From positions 16,855 through 80,854 of the forward strand of contig JAFYRX010000027.1 of NCBI GenBank assembly GCA_017546725.1: a stretch of DNA of 64,000 nucleotides, given 5' to 3'. Positions 35,360 through 43,797 of the stretch are shown in pieces (within the stretch, counting starts at the first letter, position 1; each line of letters begins with the position of its first letter). The notes beneath the pieces were generated by a model. That model saw only the letters and a list, made by a program, of their open reading frames with translations, had not been told where the DNA came from and searched no databases. The translations under genes were made by a program, and so were the position numbers. Origin of the DNA: Alistipes sp. GTDB taxonomy: Bacteria > Bacteroidota > Bacteroidia > Bacteroidales > Rikenellaceae.

Positions 35360-36526
35360 TTATTTAGTCGCGAAATCAACCTTAACATCATTAACAACCC
35401 ACTGAGCGATTGTTACATCAACATCTGCACAGATGTAGTTGTTAGTTTCATCAATATTGCTCTCGCTGAAACAAATGTTGAACTTATAAATATTAGCTGC
35501 ATCAAATGTGTTAATTGTGGTACCTTCTACCTTATAACTATTAATAGTTACAGTCTTGCCCTCACTACCAGTTGGAACTTTATAGCCATTACCAACTACA
35601 TAAATGTTAGTCGTAAGGTTACTAACATTCTGAGGAAGGATATTCCAAGACCAGCAATCTGCGTCAGCAGTAGTAGGAACTACAACGTTAGCATCATCCT
35701 CAACTTTATGTGCTGCTGTCAAAGCATAAGCACCTGTTACAGCAGCATCATTAGCAAATGTACCCATTTGAATAGTATAAGGTGCATTTGTTGCAGTAAC
35801 AGCAGTAGCTGTTCCGTTAACATCATTATCAATAGCAAGTGCACCACCAGCCAAAGAAAGGCTCTGAATACCAATCTTTGAGTAACCTGCATTATCCGTA
35901 GCTGCCAAATCCTTGCAACCAATGTGGCCAATCTCAATACGAGCCATATAAGGAGTTACTGTTACATTAGCAGTGAACAAAGGATATGTATGCTGATTCT
36001 CACCCTCACCAACTGTACAAGTACCAGACTGTACAAGAGCAATACCATTCCCAGCCTGTGGAATGCTATATGCTACTACGTCAGTATACTTCTCAGCAAC
36101 CAAATTGCTCTCATTCTGCCACAAAGCAACAGCCTCAGCCAAAGATGCAGGAGCGCTTTCTACGTTAGCAATAACACCTACCTGTGTTACGTTCTCTGGC
36201 AACTTGTGGAAAAGATATGCCTTCTCACCAGGGTTCTGAGTGTCTAGAGTACCATCTGGTGTTGTTTGCTGAGCGTCAGACAAAGTACGAGACTGTACAA
36301 GATTACCAGCAGAATTACAGAAAAGGAAAATCAACTCTGAAGCCTCAGCGCAAGCATCCTCTTCTCCATTTGCAGTCTGACCACCAGCAACACGTGTATC
36401 AGATGCCATGTTCTTAATAGTAATCTGAACACTCTTGTTTGACAAGTCCACCTGAGCAGGTGCATCATCTTTGCTACAACTTACGATAGTCGCAAGTGCC
36501 ATAGCAGCAATAAATAACTTCTTCAT
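35360..36526 (-). CDS. major fimbrillin (FimA/Mfa1-like)
   Basis: A 388-residue lipoprotein precursor: signal peptide and lipobox Cys17 (TIVSC), Thr-Arg site at residue 45 (SDTRVAGG), then two beta-sandwich domains rich in Ala/Thr/Val (AYLFHKLPENVTQVGVIANV...). The C terminus VTIAQWVVNDVKVDF matches the strand that type V pilins donate to the next subunit. Lipoprotein sorting followed by cleavage after Arg is established for Porphyromonas FimA/Mfa1. Its position, size and the hairpin just downstream mark it as the main shaft subunit. No nearby gene encodes a trypsin-like maturation protease. Confidence 0.87.
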   Translation of the reverse strand: MKKLFIAAMALATIVSCSKDDAPAQVDLSNKSVQITIKNMASDTRVAGGQTANGEEDACAEASELIFLFCNSAGNLVQSRTLSDAQQTTPDGTLDTQNPGEKAYLFHKLPENVTQVGVIANVESAPASLAEAVALWQNESNLVAEKYTDVVAYSIPQAGNGIALVQSGTCTVGEGENQHTYPLFTANVTVTPYMARIEIGHIGCKDLAATDNAGYSKIGIQSLSLAGGALAIDNDVNGTATAVTATNAPYTIQMGTFANDAAVTGAYALTAAHKVEDDANVVVPTTADADCWSWNILPQNVSNLTTNIYVVGNGYKVPTGSEGKTVTINSYKVEGTTINTFDAANIYKFNICFSESNIDETNNYICADVDVTIAQWVVNDVKVDFATK

Positions 36527-36688
36527 AATAGTAAAAAGTTTTTAAGTTAATAAATGTTGTTAATTAATTAGTTTAATAAATTTATTGTTATAAATTGTTT
36601 TTGTTTTGTTTTTTCTGTTTTCGGTTTTGTTAGTTGTTTTAATCTTGTTTTAGGTTTGAAATAATTTATTTTAAGTTTTGTTGTGTTA

Positions 36689-38146
36689 TTACAAACTCTT
36701 GAGGTACTTCTCCAACTCGGCGAGGTTGTGCTTAGCATCTGCCGAGCCCTTGGCTGCAGCCTGTGCCAAAGCCTCACGCGCCTTGGCGTAGTTGGCCTTC
36801 TGCAGATAAGCATAGCCCTGCGCCGCGAGGATAGAGCCATTCTGCTGGTCGCTCGCTGCAAGCACCTGCAGAGCCTCGTCGTACTTCTTCTCGGCGATAA
36901 GCAAGCCAGCCTGATTAACTGCCGCCGCCACAACCTGCGGGTAGGTCTTAGCCGCTACGGCCATAACGTGCTTATACTCCTTTGAATCCTTGGCGTAAGA
37001 GCCCGCAACCTTATAGAACTCGCTCACCGAGAGTTTCTGCGGCTCGCTATCAACCAACGCGCGCGCCTCCTCGAGGTCGAAATTACGCACATTGTACTCG
37101 ATACGGTAGTCGTTACGACGCAACTTGGGATACATCTCACCCATCAAACGGTCGTAGATGGTGGGCGGAACAAGGTCCTTCAACTGCTTATCCTTCTGGT
37201 CGAGAGTGAGGCGTGTGTTATCGATAATGGCCAACACCTTATCCTGGTCTAGCAAGCGAGGAGTAGCGAGAACCAACTCGCGCAAGCCCTTCCAGTCCTC
37301 ACCGCAACCGATAGCCTCGATACGACTGCGCTCGATGCCCGTCTTATTGGCCACATAGTTGGCAAGAGAGTTAGCACGATTCTGCGACAACTTCTTGTTG
37401 TGCTGCTCGGTAGCCTCGGGAGAGGCCCAACCCTCGATAGTAATAGAGGTGATGGTGAGGTCAGCATCGTCCTTAACCTTGTCAATAGAGTTAATCATTG
37501 ATGCCAACTCGGTGGCATTATTCTTATAATCCTCGATGATATCGTACTTGTCAACATAGAAGTTGATGTAGGCCGTAAGCGACTCGGCACGCATCTTGAT
37601 GGGCTCGGGCTCGGGCTCGATGAACGAGAGAACGTATTGAGGACGATAAATCTGGTGACCAAAGGCGCCAATAGCATTTTCGCCCAATGCGATGGGGGTA
37701 TTTGAACAGCCGCAACTGCTCTCCTTGACGCTGACGTTAGAGCCACGCATCCACTCCTCGAAAGCAACCTCCGCAGAGTATGACACCAACTGCTTCTGGC
37801 CCGCCTTACGCTCGGCACGCTTCGCAACACGCTCGGCATAGAGGGGGTTAGATGTAGCAGTCTGCTCGCCATTACGCAAGAAATAGATGTAAGCACGACG
37901 GCCCATAATCTCTACACCTGGGAGTTCGAGCGACTTGTTACCATTCTCGATTGTGGGTACCAAAATCAGAGTCTCGTCAGCACCGATTTCGACACCTGAG
38001 ACGTCGATATCCATATTGACTGACACGTTCTGGCCATTACGCTTAACTTCGAGGTTGCGAACTTCACCCGTACCCTCCATAATCTGCTGCGCCGACACAG
38101 GCATTACAAGCAACAGAGATAATATATATAAGTATACTCGTTTCAT
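36689..38146 (-). CDS. DUF3868 / OmpA-domain outer membrane protein of the fimbrial operon
   Basis: A 485-residue exported protein with a signal peptide (about 1-19, VSAQQ), a DUF3868 N-terminal region (ILVPTIENGNKSLELPGVEIMGRRAYIYF) and an OmpA-like peptidoglycan-binding domain in the middle (ITIEGWASPEATEQHNKKLSQNRA). The C terminus is Ala-rich with TPR-like helices (AQGYAYLQKANYAKAREALAQAA). Such DUF3868-OmpA proteins accompany Bacteroidales fimbrial genes and may tether the assembly to peptidoglycan. The ATG at 38146 begins the signal peptide. It lies 13 bases after the DUF3575 gene. Confidence 0.85.
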   Translation of the reverse strand: MKRVYLYILSLLLVMPVSAQQIMEGTGEVRNLEVKRNGQNVSVNMDIDVSGVEIGADETLILVPTIENGNKSLELPGVEIMGRRAYIYFLRNGEQTATSNPLYAERVAKRAERKAGQKQLVSYSAEVAFEEWMRGSNVSVKESSCGCSNTPIALGENAIGAFGHQIYRPQYVLSFIEPEPEPIKMRAESLTAYINFYVDKYDIIEDYKNNATELASMINSIDKVKDDADLTITSITIEGWASPEATEQHNKKLSQNRANSLANYVANKTGIERSRIEAIGCGEDWKGLRELVLATPRLLDQDKVLAIIDNTRLTLDQKDKQLKDLVPPTIYDRLMGEMYPKLRRNDYRIEYNVRNFDLEEARALVDSEPQKLSVSEFYKVAGSYAKDSKEYKHVMAVAAKTYPQVVAAAVNQAGLLIAEKKYDEALQVLAASDQQNGSILAAQGYAYLQKANYAKAREALAQAAAKGSADAKHNLAELEKYLKSL

Positions 38147-38159
38147 ATCACACACAATT

Positions 38160-38744
38160 TTAGAAGAGGTAAACCAAATTGATAGCCGCCTTAGTAGGAC
38201 CGTAGTAGATGTGGTCGCCAGGACCTACCTTCTCGCCACATTTGGGGCAGTAGTATTTATCATAGGCAGTATAGGCCGCACCGATACAAAGTTGCGCCTC
38301 CAAGTTCCAGTGCTTGCCAAGCATCCACGCATAACCGTAGCCGATACCCGCACCAGCAAACCAACCCTCGAAACGATGGTCCTTCAACTCAGAGAACGGA
38401 GTACCCAAGAAATCGGGAAGAAAATCGATGTTACCTATATTATATTGGCCACCCAACAGATGAGCCGCAAAGAAATGACCACCAAACTTGCGACAAGTCC
38501 AATAGCGAACCTCGGGCTGCGCCATCCAATGCTTCCACTTCTTGTTGTCAGAGAATTGGAACGGATTCCAGTTTCCCGACAAGTCGATAGTCCACTTCTC
38601 GGCAACGGCAGCCTCCACGCCCAAATTTATAGTCGTTGTAGCATCGTGCAACAAATTGGTCTTAACAGCCCAATCCTGCGCAAAGAGTTTATTACTAAAA
38701 CCCGACACGCACAATGCGAAGATAATTAAAAAATATTTTTTCAT
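38160..38744 (-). CDS. DUF3575 family outer membrane protein
   Basis: A 194-residue exported protein: signal peptide (1-22, KLFAQ), then the DUF3575 pattern WAVKTNLLHDATTTINLGVEAAV and aromatic-rich beta strands ending NLVYLF, typical of a small outer membrane beta barrel. A CPKC pair lies near the C terminus (YYCPKCGE), unusual for a barrel loop. DUF3575 proteins open many Bacteroidales type V fimbrial operons. This is the first gene of the seven-gene operon and lies downstream of the repeat region at 38821-38880. Confidence 0.85.
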   Translation of the reverse strand: MKKYFLIIFALCVSGFSNKLFAQDWAVKTNLLHDATTTINLGVEAAVAEKWTIDLSGNWNPFQFSDNKKWKHWMAQPEVRYWTCRKFGGHFFAAHLLGGQYNIGNIDFLPDFLGTPFSELKDHRFEGWFAGAGIGYGYAWMLGKHWNLEAQLCIGAAYTAYDKYYCPKCGEKVGPGDHIYYGPTKAAINLVYLF

Positions 38745-38820
38745 CGGCCTTAAAATTTTCCTATTCTACACTTTTGAAAGTTTATCATCTTTCATTTCCT
38801 AACTTCTAAGTTATTGAATA

Positions 38821-38880
38821 ACACCTTAGTTTTTATGTGGCCAAAAACACCCAAATGTGGCCAAAATCGCCTAAAAGTGG
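38821..38880 (-). repeat. tandem 20-base CCAC repeats upstream of the fimbrial operon
   Basis: Read on the minus strand, CCAC occurs at exact 20-base steps (38880, 38860, 38840). The first two units agree in 16 of 20 positions (pattern CCAC.TTT.GG.G.TTTTGG); the third keeps CCAC and then diverges. The repeats end 77 bases before the first start codon of the operon. Two-helical-turn spacing on one face of the DNA is typical of operator arrays. Confidence 0.7.
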
Positions 38881-39311
38881 TCATCTCGTTTAAAAATTAC
38901 TCGAAACGATGATAACTTTTCGTTTACGGAACACAAAATTAAATCATATAAATGATATATGCAATAGCAAAATGAAGTTTTTTTTAACAATTTTACCCCC
39001 CCCCGATTTTAAAATTTTTAAAATTCTAAAGCATTTGATTATCAACGAGTAGGAGTATGTTTTTCATTAATAAAATTAAGAATTTTAGGTCAAATCGTTA
39101 CAGAATGAAATATTTATTAACAATTACTACACAATACAGATATAAACTACGCTAAAAACAGAGCATTTCCTCGCCAGAGAGTTATTAAACGTAAGCGAGA
39201 GCGACGTAAGACACACGACCTACACCATTAGCACCTCCTTCCTCGTACGCCAGCACCATATGCGCAGCAGATTTACAAATATTATAATATAAGTATACTG
39301 CTGATTTTATT

Positions 39312-39342
39312 TTTGTTTATTCCATAAGAATTGCTATATTTG
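39312..39342 (+). promoter_or_regulatory. promoter of the small outer membrane barrel gene
   Basis: TTTG at 39312-39315 and TATATTTG at 39335-39342 with 19 bases between. Confidence 0.75.
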
Positions 39343-39372
39343 TAATTGTATTAACCTCTAAATTTAATGCGT

Positions 39373-39825
39373 ATGAAGAAACTTATCTTGGCGGCCCTTT
39401 TCTGTATGTTGGCTGCGACAACATTTGCTCAGAACAATGGTTTGGGTATCCGCGCTGGTAGCGGTGCTGAGTTGCAATATGAGCGTTATTTCAATTCAGG
39501 CAACGTATTGAAGGTGAATGCTGGACTTTTTGACTTTGACGGCAACTTCTTCGGCACTGTAGTTTACAATTGGGAGTGCTGTAACTGGAGCAATTGGACT
39601 CCTAACGCAGGCGACTGGTTCTTGCAGGCCGGTGTCGGTGGTGCTGTAGGTTTGTGGAAGGACAATATCAATGTAGGTGTAGCGGGTGATGTCGCTTTCG
39701 GTATTCACTTCAGTGGTGCGCCTATCACCTTGGCTGTAGATTATCGTCCTACAGTATTTCTGCTCGATAATTGCTGGGGCGACGGCTTCGGTAGTTTTGG
39801 TTTGAGTTGTACATTCCGATTCTAA
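39373..39825 (+). CDS. small outer membrane beta-barrel protein
   Basis: A 150-residue exported protein: signal peptide (1-19, TTFAQ) then Gly- and aromatic-rich alternating strands ending in SCTFRF, whose C-terminal Phe is typical of outer membrane barrels. Several Cys/Trp residues (WECCNWSNW) occur in a loop. I recognise no named family. ATG at 39373 is preferred, with an in-frame ATG two codons upstream. It is a single-gene unit with its own promoter and terminator. Confidence 0.8.
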   Translation: MKKLILAALFCMLAATTFAQNNGLGIRAGSGAELQYERYFNSGNVLKVNAGLFDFDGNFFGTVVYNWECCNWSNWTPNAGDWFLQAGVGGAVGLWKDNINVGVAGDVAFGIHFSGAPITLAVDYRPTVFLLDNCWGDGFGSFGLSCTFRF

Positions 39826-39843
39826 CGAAAATATACATTATAG

Positions 39844-39872
39844 GAAAAGAGGTCGTTTGGCCTCTTTTTTTT
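39844..39872 (+). terminator. terminator after the barrel gene
   Basis: Stem AAAAGAGG / CCTCTTTT with inner pairs and a GTTT loop, followed by a run of T, 19 bases after the stop codon. Confidence 0.85.
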
Positions 39873-39995
39873 ATCGATATAAGGGACAGAACTAATCTAC
39901 ATTTAAACAAAATGGCGGCAACGATTTTCGTTACCGCTATTTTTAGCCCCGTCTTAATAATTTATCGTTTTTCGTTAAATTTTTATCGTAAAATA

Positions 39996-40026
39996 TTTGC
40001 AGATATAATTTTTATTCCTACATTTG
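39996..40026 (+). promoter_or_regulatory. promoter of the DUF2975-HTH pair
   Basis: TTTG at 39996-39999 and TACATTTG at 40019-40026 with 19 bases between; the leader before the ATG at 40115 is about 80 bases. Confidence 0.75.
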
Positions 40027-40114
40027 CATCATAATTATCGATAATCGTTAAAAAGCGACGCTTAAAACAAACTTAAAACGAACAGAATTATTAATCAACT
40101 AAAACATTTATCTT

Positions 40115-40795
40115 ATGAAAATTCAGAAGAATATTCAGCGCAGAATCGTATTCCTGTTTGCCTTCACAGCGCTTTGCCTTTTGTTGCCAATTCTGCACTA
40201 CACTATTCAACTCTGCAACCTCGACCAAAACAGAGGCAACGAGAATATGCGCTTCATTGGTATGATAGACTCCCACGGTGCATACACCATTCCCAACGAG
40301 GCCTATGAGCCCTATATCGTGCCTATACAGAAAAACGAGAACGGCGACGTCGTTGTTGTGGGCGTACCTGCCGACTTGTTGGTCTACTCGCCCAATCCTG
40401 ACTACGAACTCCCCGAACACTACGGTTGGAAATTGAACGAGATACATATCTATGTTGCCTATCTATTTATGTTTATCGTTGTCGGCTTGATAATCTCCAT
40501 ATTAGTGGGAGTTATTCGTGGTCTGCGTACGGGCAATATCTTCCGTCGCAACTATGTAAGCCAACTGCGCTGGCTGGCCGTAGTTTCATTTATCTTTATT
40601 CTGCTGATGGACAATCGCAATGTTTTTCATCAAGTTGCAATTCAGCAGTGCTATAACGAGACTTCGCCTATTACACTCAACGGTCAGATAGAGATTAGTC
40701 CGCTTACGTTGCTTGCTCCATTACTTTTGTTTATCTTTGCAGAAGTAATGGCCATTGCAGCCAAAATGAACGAAGATGAATCAATGACAATATAG
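40115..40795 (+). CDS. DUF2975 family membrane protein
   Basis: A 226-residue inner membrane protein with four hydrophobic segments (about residues 10-32, 113-138, 154-168 and 196-214) and an external domain between the first two. It matches DUF2975, a family almost always encoded next to a very small Cro-like regulator, as here (nine bases downstream). The pair probably forms a membrane-linked sensor/regulator module; the signal is unknown. Confidence 0.82.
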   Translation: MKIQKNIQRRIVFLFAFTALCLLLPILHYTIQLCNLDQNRGNENMRFIGMIDSHGAYTIPNEAYEPYIVPIQKNENGDVVVVGVPADLLVYSPNPDYELPEHYGWKLNEIHIYVAYLFMFIVVGLIISILVGVIRGLRTGNIFRRNYVSQLRWLAVVSFIFILLMDNRNVFHQVAIQQCYNETSPITLNGQIEISPLTLLAPLLLFIFAEVMAIAAKMNEDESMTI

Positions 40796-40804
40796 TATCG
40801 ACTT

Positions 40805-41014
40805 ATGGCTATAATAGTAAATTTGGATGTTATGCTTGCACGACGCAAGATGTCGCTCTCGGAGTTGGCCGAGAAGGTCGATATATCTATTGTCAATCTC
40901 TCTATCCTTAAGACGGGCAAGGCCAAGGCTGTACGTTTCTCAACGCTGGAGGCAATATGCCGAGCATTGGAGTGCCAACCTGGTGATATTCTGGAATTTG
41001 ACGAGAGCAAGTAA
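40805..41014 (+). CDS. Cro/YozG-type HTH transcriptional regulator
   Basis: A 69-residue stand-alone helix-turn-helix protein (MLARRKMSLSELAEKVDIS... TLEAICRALECQPGDILEF), the standard compact XRE form paired with DUF2975. It probably represses its own operon and may respond to the membrane partner. Confidence 0.9.
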   Translation: MAIIVNLDVMLARRKMSLSELAEKVDISIVNLSILKTGKAKAVRFSTLEAICRALECQPGDILEFDESK

Positions 41015-41068
41015 CCTCTTGCTGACACATCTATACTCTGAAATCTACATAAGTTTATAAAACACGTC

Positions 41069-41102
41069 ACTCCACCTTGCCTGTAAAGGCAAGGGTTGGA
41101 GT
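41069..41102 (+). terminator. hairpin after the HTH gene, weak terminator or REP-like element
   Basis: Imperfect inverted repeat ACTCCACCTTGCC / GGCAAGGGTTGGAGT with two bulges. No T-run follows closely, so its role as a terminator is uncertain. The remainder of the 241-base gap holds the operator/promoter at 41172-41210. Confidence 0.45.
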
Positions 41103-41171
41103 CTCTAAAAACGTAAGGTCCCTTAAAATATAAGGTATAAAAATTTCCTGTATTTTTTTGCAAATTTTCGA

Positions 41172-41210
41172 TACTATGTTTTGCATAGTAGCAATATTTG
41201 TTTATATTTG
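41172..41210 (+). promoter_or_regulatory. operator-promoter of the outer membrane receptor gene (PadR-type candidate)
   Basis: Palindrome TACTATG-TTTTG-CATAGTA (41172-41190) contains the -33 TTTG (41180-41183) in its centre; the -7 box TATATTTG lies at 41203-41210 after a 19-base spacer. The same arrangement occurs at 43719-43757. Confidence 0.82.
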
Positions 41211-41255
41211 CAGTGCCGTTGGCAAAATTATTACAATTATCTAATTAAAACTATT

Positions 41256-43616
41256 ATGAAAAAATTATCTTTATCGCTACTTTTTGTTGCGCTCTGCTGC
41301 GCACAATTCGCATTTGCCGCCACCCCAATCAAGGGTCGCGTACTAAACACCAAGCAGGAGCCCATAGGCTACGCCACTGTCGTTGCGTTGACCGATTCTA
41401 CACAAGTGGCAGGTGCCACAACCGACGAAAAGGGGCGTTTCTCGCTCTCGCTTGCCGATGGCAACTACACATTGTTGGTAGATTTCGTAGGCTACAAATC
41501 CCACGAGCAGAAAATTACTATTCCGAGCGATAGCAATTTGGGGGATATTACTTTGATGGAATCAGCTACAGACATCGGCGAGGTTGTAGTCAAGGCTCAA
41601 CTCATTCGCCGCGAGGCCGACCGCTTTGTAGTTGATGTAGCCAACTCCGATATGGCTCTGGGTAAGGATGGCGAGGAGTTGTTGCGTCAATCTCCGGGCG
41701 TATGGGTTGATGACGAGAAAATCTCTATTAACGGAGCAAGTGGCACGAAGGTTTATATCAACGAGCGCGAGGTAAAACTATCTGGTATGCAACTTGTTAA
41801 TTACATCAAGAATCTGCGTGCCGAGAACATTGCCAAGATTGAGATTATACCTCAAACGGGAGCCGACTATGATGCTAATTCATCGGGCGGAATCATTAAA
41901 ATCACACTCAAACGCCGTTTAGACAATGGTGTTATAGGCTCTGTTTCGATGTACTCAAATCAGAGCGATATGGGCTACGACTATAATCCCTATGGAAATA
42001 TAAATGCAGTTGTTGGCAAGTTCGACCTCTCGGCTTATGGCGGTTACTATATCGATAAGACTACATATACAGCCGAAGAGATAACCAAATACACGAAACT
42101 CGGAGCCGTAATGAACTCTAACTCTGCCGAGACAGGCAAATTCAATTCTCACAACATCAACCTCTCGGCTATATATCAAATCAACCCCAAGCATAGCGTA
42201 GGTGTATCGGGTGGATATTACAACTACGATAGAAACAATGAACTTAACGCCAACACCTCGTTTAAGATGGCGGCCTCTGACAGATTAAGCAAAAGTCGCT
42301 ACATAACCACAGGCGACAACCCAACATTCTGGGGTACATTTAATTATATTTTCAAGAGCGACTCGTTGGGCTCTACGTTGAAGTTTATTGCCGACTACAC
42401 ATCGGACGACAGTTACACCCTTAACGACAACAGCAGCAACATCAACGAAGGTGCATACCACTCGGATTCTCTCTACTACGACAAAAACAACGCACTATTC
42501 CGTGTAGCCACCGCTTCTCTCGCCCGAGAAAGAGTATTTTCGCCAAAACTACGTTTGAAGTATGGCACGAAATACACCTACAACGAGATTAATGCAGATG
42601 CCGAGTACCGCTACTTGCAGCAGGGGGCGTGGATGCCATCGAAGGTCGATGATTACGACATCTCGTACCGCGAAAATATCAGCGCGATGTATATGACGGC
42701 ATCCTCACGCGTTGGTCGTTTCTCGGCTGTTGTGGGCTTGCGTGGTGAGTTTACGAATGTGCAGGGTAAGGGCGATGGTTTCGAGCAGAACTACTTCTCG
42801 TTATTTCCCAACGCAAACTTCTCATTCTCATTGGATAAGGAGGGTAAACATTCGCTCATAGCGCAATACTCACGCTCGATTAATCGTCCGAGTTTTTGGA
42901 ACTTGACTCCCACACGACGCCAATTGTCGGATTATACCTATCAGACAGGTAATCCAATGCTCGACCCCTCATATTTCAATACATTCTCGCTCTCGGGAGT
43001 CATAGCACACAAATATACCGTTACGATGTCGGCGTCTCTTATCCAAAATAGCATTCAGCAGATGATTGTAGGCGACGAGATCGACCCGAAGATGATGAAT
43101 ATAACCCACACCAATTTGCCTACACTCAATCAATACTCATTGTCGGCCAACCTTCCCATAACGGTTACAAAGTGGTGGAATTGGAATATCAATCTGATGG
43201 GACTTATTATGGAGCAGCAGATGACACCCACAAGCGAGCGCACAACCCACCCTATGTGGCAATACTCTACACAGGCGACTTTCACTCTGCCAAAGCAATT
43301 TTACATTGACCTCTCGGCATACGGTATGAGCAAAGCGACAGTAAGCAACGCCACTGTATTCGAACGTCACTCAATGAGCGCTACGCTCAAAAAACGATTC
43401 AAGGATTCGTGGGTAGTATCTTGTTCGTTCAATGATATTATCCCTGCAAATCAGGAGCTAATGTTCGTGCAAGATGACGTACAACGCTATATGTCCACAA
43501 AGCAGTTCGGCAGCTCATTCCGAGTACGCATAGGTGCAACGTGGAACTTCAAGGCGGGTAAGCAGTTTAACTCAAAGAGCATAGACCGAGGCAGCGACAA
43601 CGAATCAAGATTGTAA
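41256..43616 (+). CDS. TonB-receptor-like outer membrane beta-barrel protein
   Basis: A 786-residue outer membrane protein: signal peptide (1-21, FAFAA), CarboxypepD_reg-like domain (about 25-105), TonB-dependent plug domain with SGGIIKITLKRR (about 120-215), and a large C-terminal barrel of the OMP_b-brl_3 type. No SusD partner follows, so it is not a typical polysaccharide utilisation pair. Members of this barrel family are often controlled together with stress or regulator genes. The ATG at 41256 starts the signal peptide, 46 bases after the -7 box. Confidence 0.9.
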   Translation: MKKLSLSLLFVALCCAQFAFAATPIKGRVLNTKQEPIGYATVVALTDSTQVAGATTDEKGRFSLSLADGNYTLLVDFVGYKSHEQKITIPSDSNLGDITLMESATDIGEVVVKAQLIRREADRFVVDVANSDMALGKDGEELLRQSPGVWVDDEKISINGASGTKVYINEREVKLSGMQLVNYIKNLRAENIAKIEIIPQTGADYDANSSGGIIKITLKRRLDNGVIGSVSMYSNQSDMGYDYNPYGNINAVVGKFDLSAYGGYYIDKTTYTAEEITKYTKLGAVMNSNSAETGKFNSHNINLSAIYQINPKHSVGVSGGYYNYDRNNELNANTSFKMAASDRLSKSRYITTGDNPTFWGTFNYIFKSDSLGSTLKFIADYTSDDSYTLNDNSSNINEGAYHSDSLYYDKNNALFRVATASLARERVFSPKLRLKYGTKYTYNEINADAEYRYLQQGAWMPSKVDDYDISYRENISAMYMTASSRVGRFSAVVGLRGEFTNVQGKGDGFEQNYFSLFPNANFSFSLDKEGKHSLIAQYSRSINRPSFWNLTPTRRQLSDYTYQTGNPMLDPSYFNTFSLSGVIAHKYTVTMSASLIQNSIQQMIVGDEIDPKMMNITHTNLPTLNQYSLSANLPITVTKWWNWNINLMGLIMEQQMTPTSERTTHPMWQYSTQATFTLPKQFYIDLSAYGMSKATVSNATVFERHSMSATLKKRFKDSWVVSCSFNDIIPANQELMFVQDDVQRYMSTKQFGSSFRVRIGATWNFKAGKQFNSKSIDRGSDNESRL

Positions 43617-43718
43617 ACCAAGGAAATCTCTACCACTACCATTCCAAAAAACTTGTCATAAATTTTTTTCTCTAAAGAGAAATCCAAAAAAAATGGCAAG
43701 TTTTTTAAAGAAAAGGGG

Positions 43719-43757
43719 TACTATGTTTTGCATAGTAGCAAAATTTGACTATATTTG
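43719..43757 (+). promoter_or_regulatory. operator-promoter of the PspC-PadR operon
   Basis: Palindrome TACTATG-TTTTG-CATAGTA (43719-43737) with TTTG (43727-43730) at -33 and TATATTTG (43750-43757) at -7. It is identical in palindrome and spacing to 41172-41210. It precedes the operon that encodes a PadR regulator. Confidence 0.85.
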
Positions 43758-43797
43758 CACAAGGAAATAAAACAACAAACAAATTTGAACCATAATT

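Larger units (their letters stand above)
38745..39366. promoter_or_regulatory. 622-base AT-rich control region between fimbrial operon and divergent barrel gene
   Basis: No gene is convincing here. From left to right it holds a perfect palindrome GTTATT-G-AATAAC (38810-38822), three direct repeats of 20-base period (38821-38880), an inverted repeat TCATC..CGTTT / AAACGATGA (about 38881-38915) and a nine-C tract (38996-39004). At its right end is the promoter of the gene at 39373. On the minus strand no full TTTG/TAnnTTTG pair is seen in front of the fimbrial operon, only a poor TAAACTTTC near 38776, which suggests an activator-dependent promoter. Confidence 0.6.

Noticed and set aside
38821-38880. 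CRISPR-like array
   Set aside because: Only three units of 20-base period with no separate spacers of 30 bases, no leader and no cas genes; better explained as an operator array.
38745-39366. Invertible fimbrial promoter
   Set aside because: No pair of long inverted repeats flanking a promoter-sized segment was found; only short palindromes and the C tract.
41256-43616. SusC-type polysaccharide uptake system
   Set aside because: No SusD-like lipoprotein follows, and the barrel type and PadR-linked promoter point to a different class.
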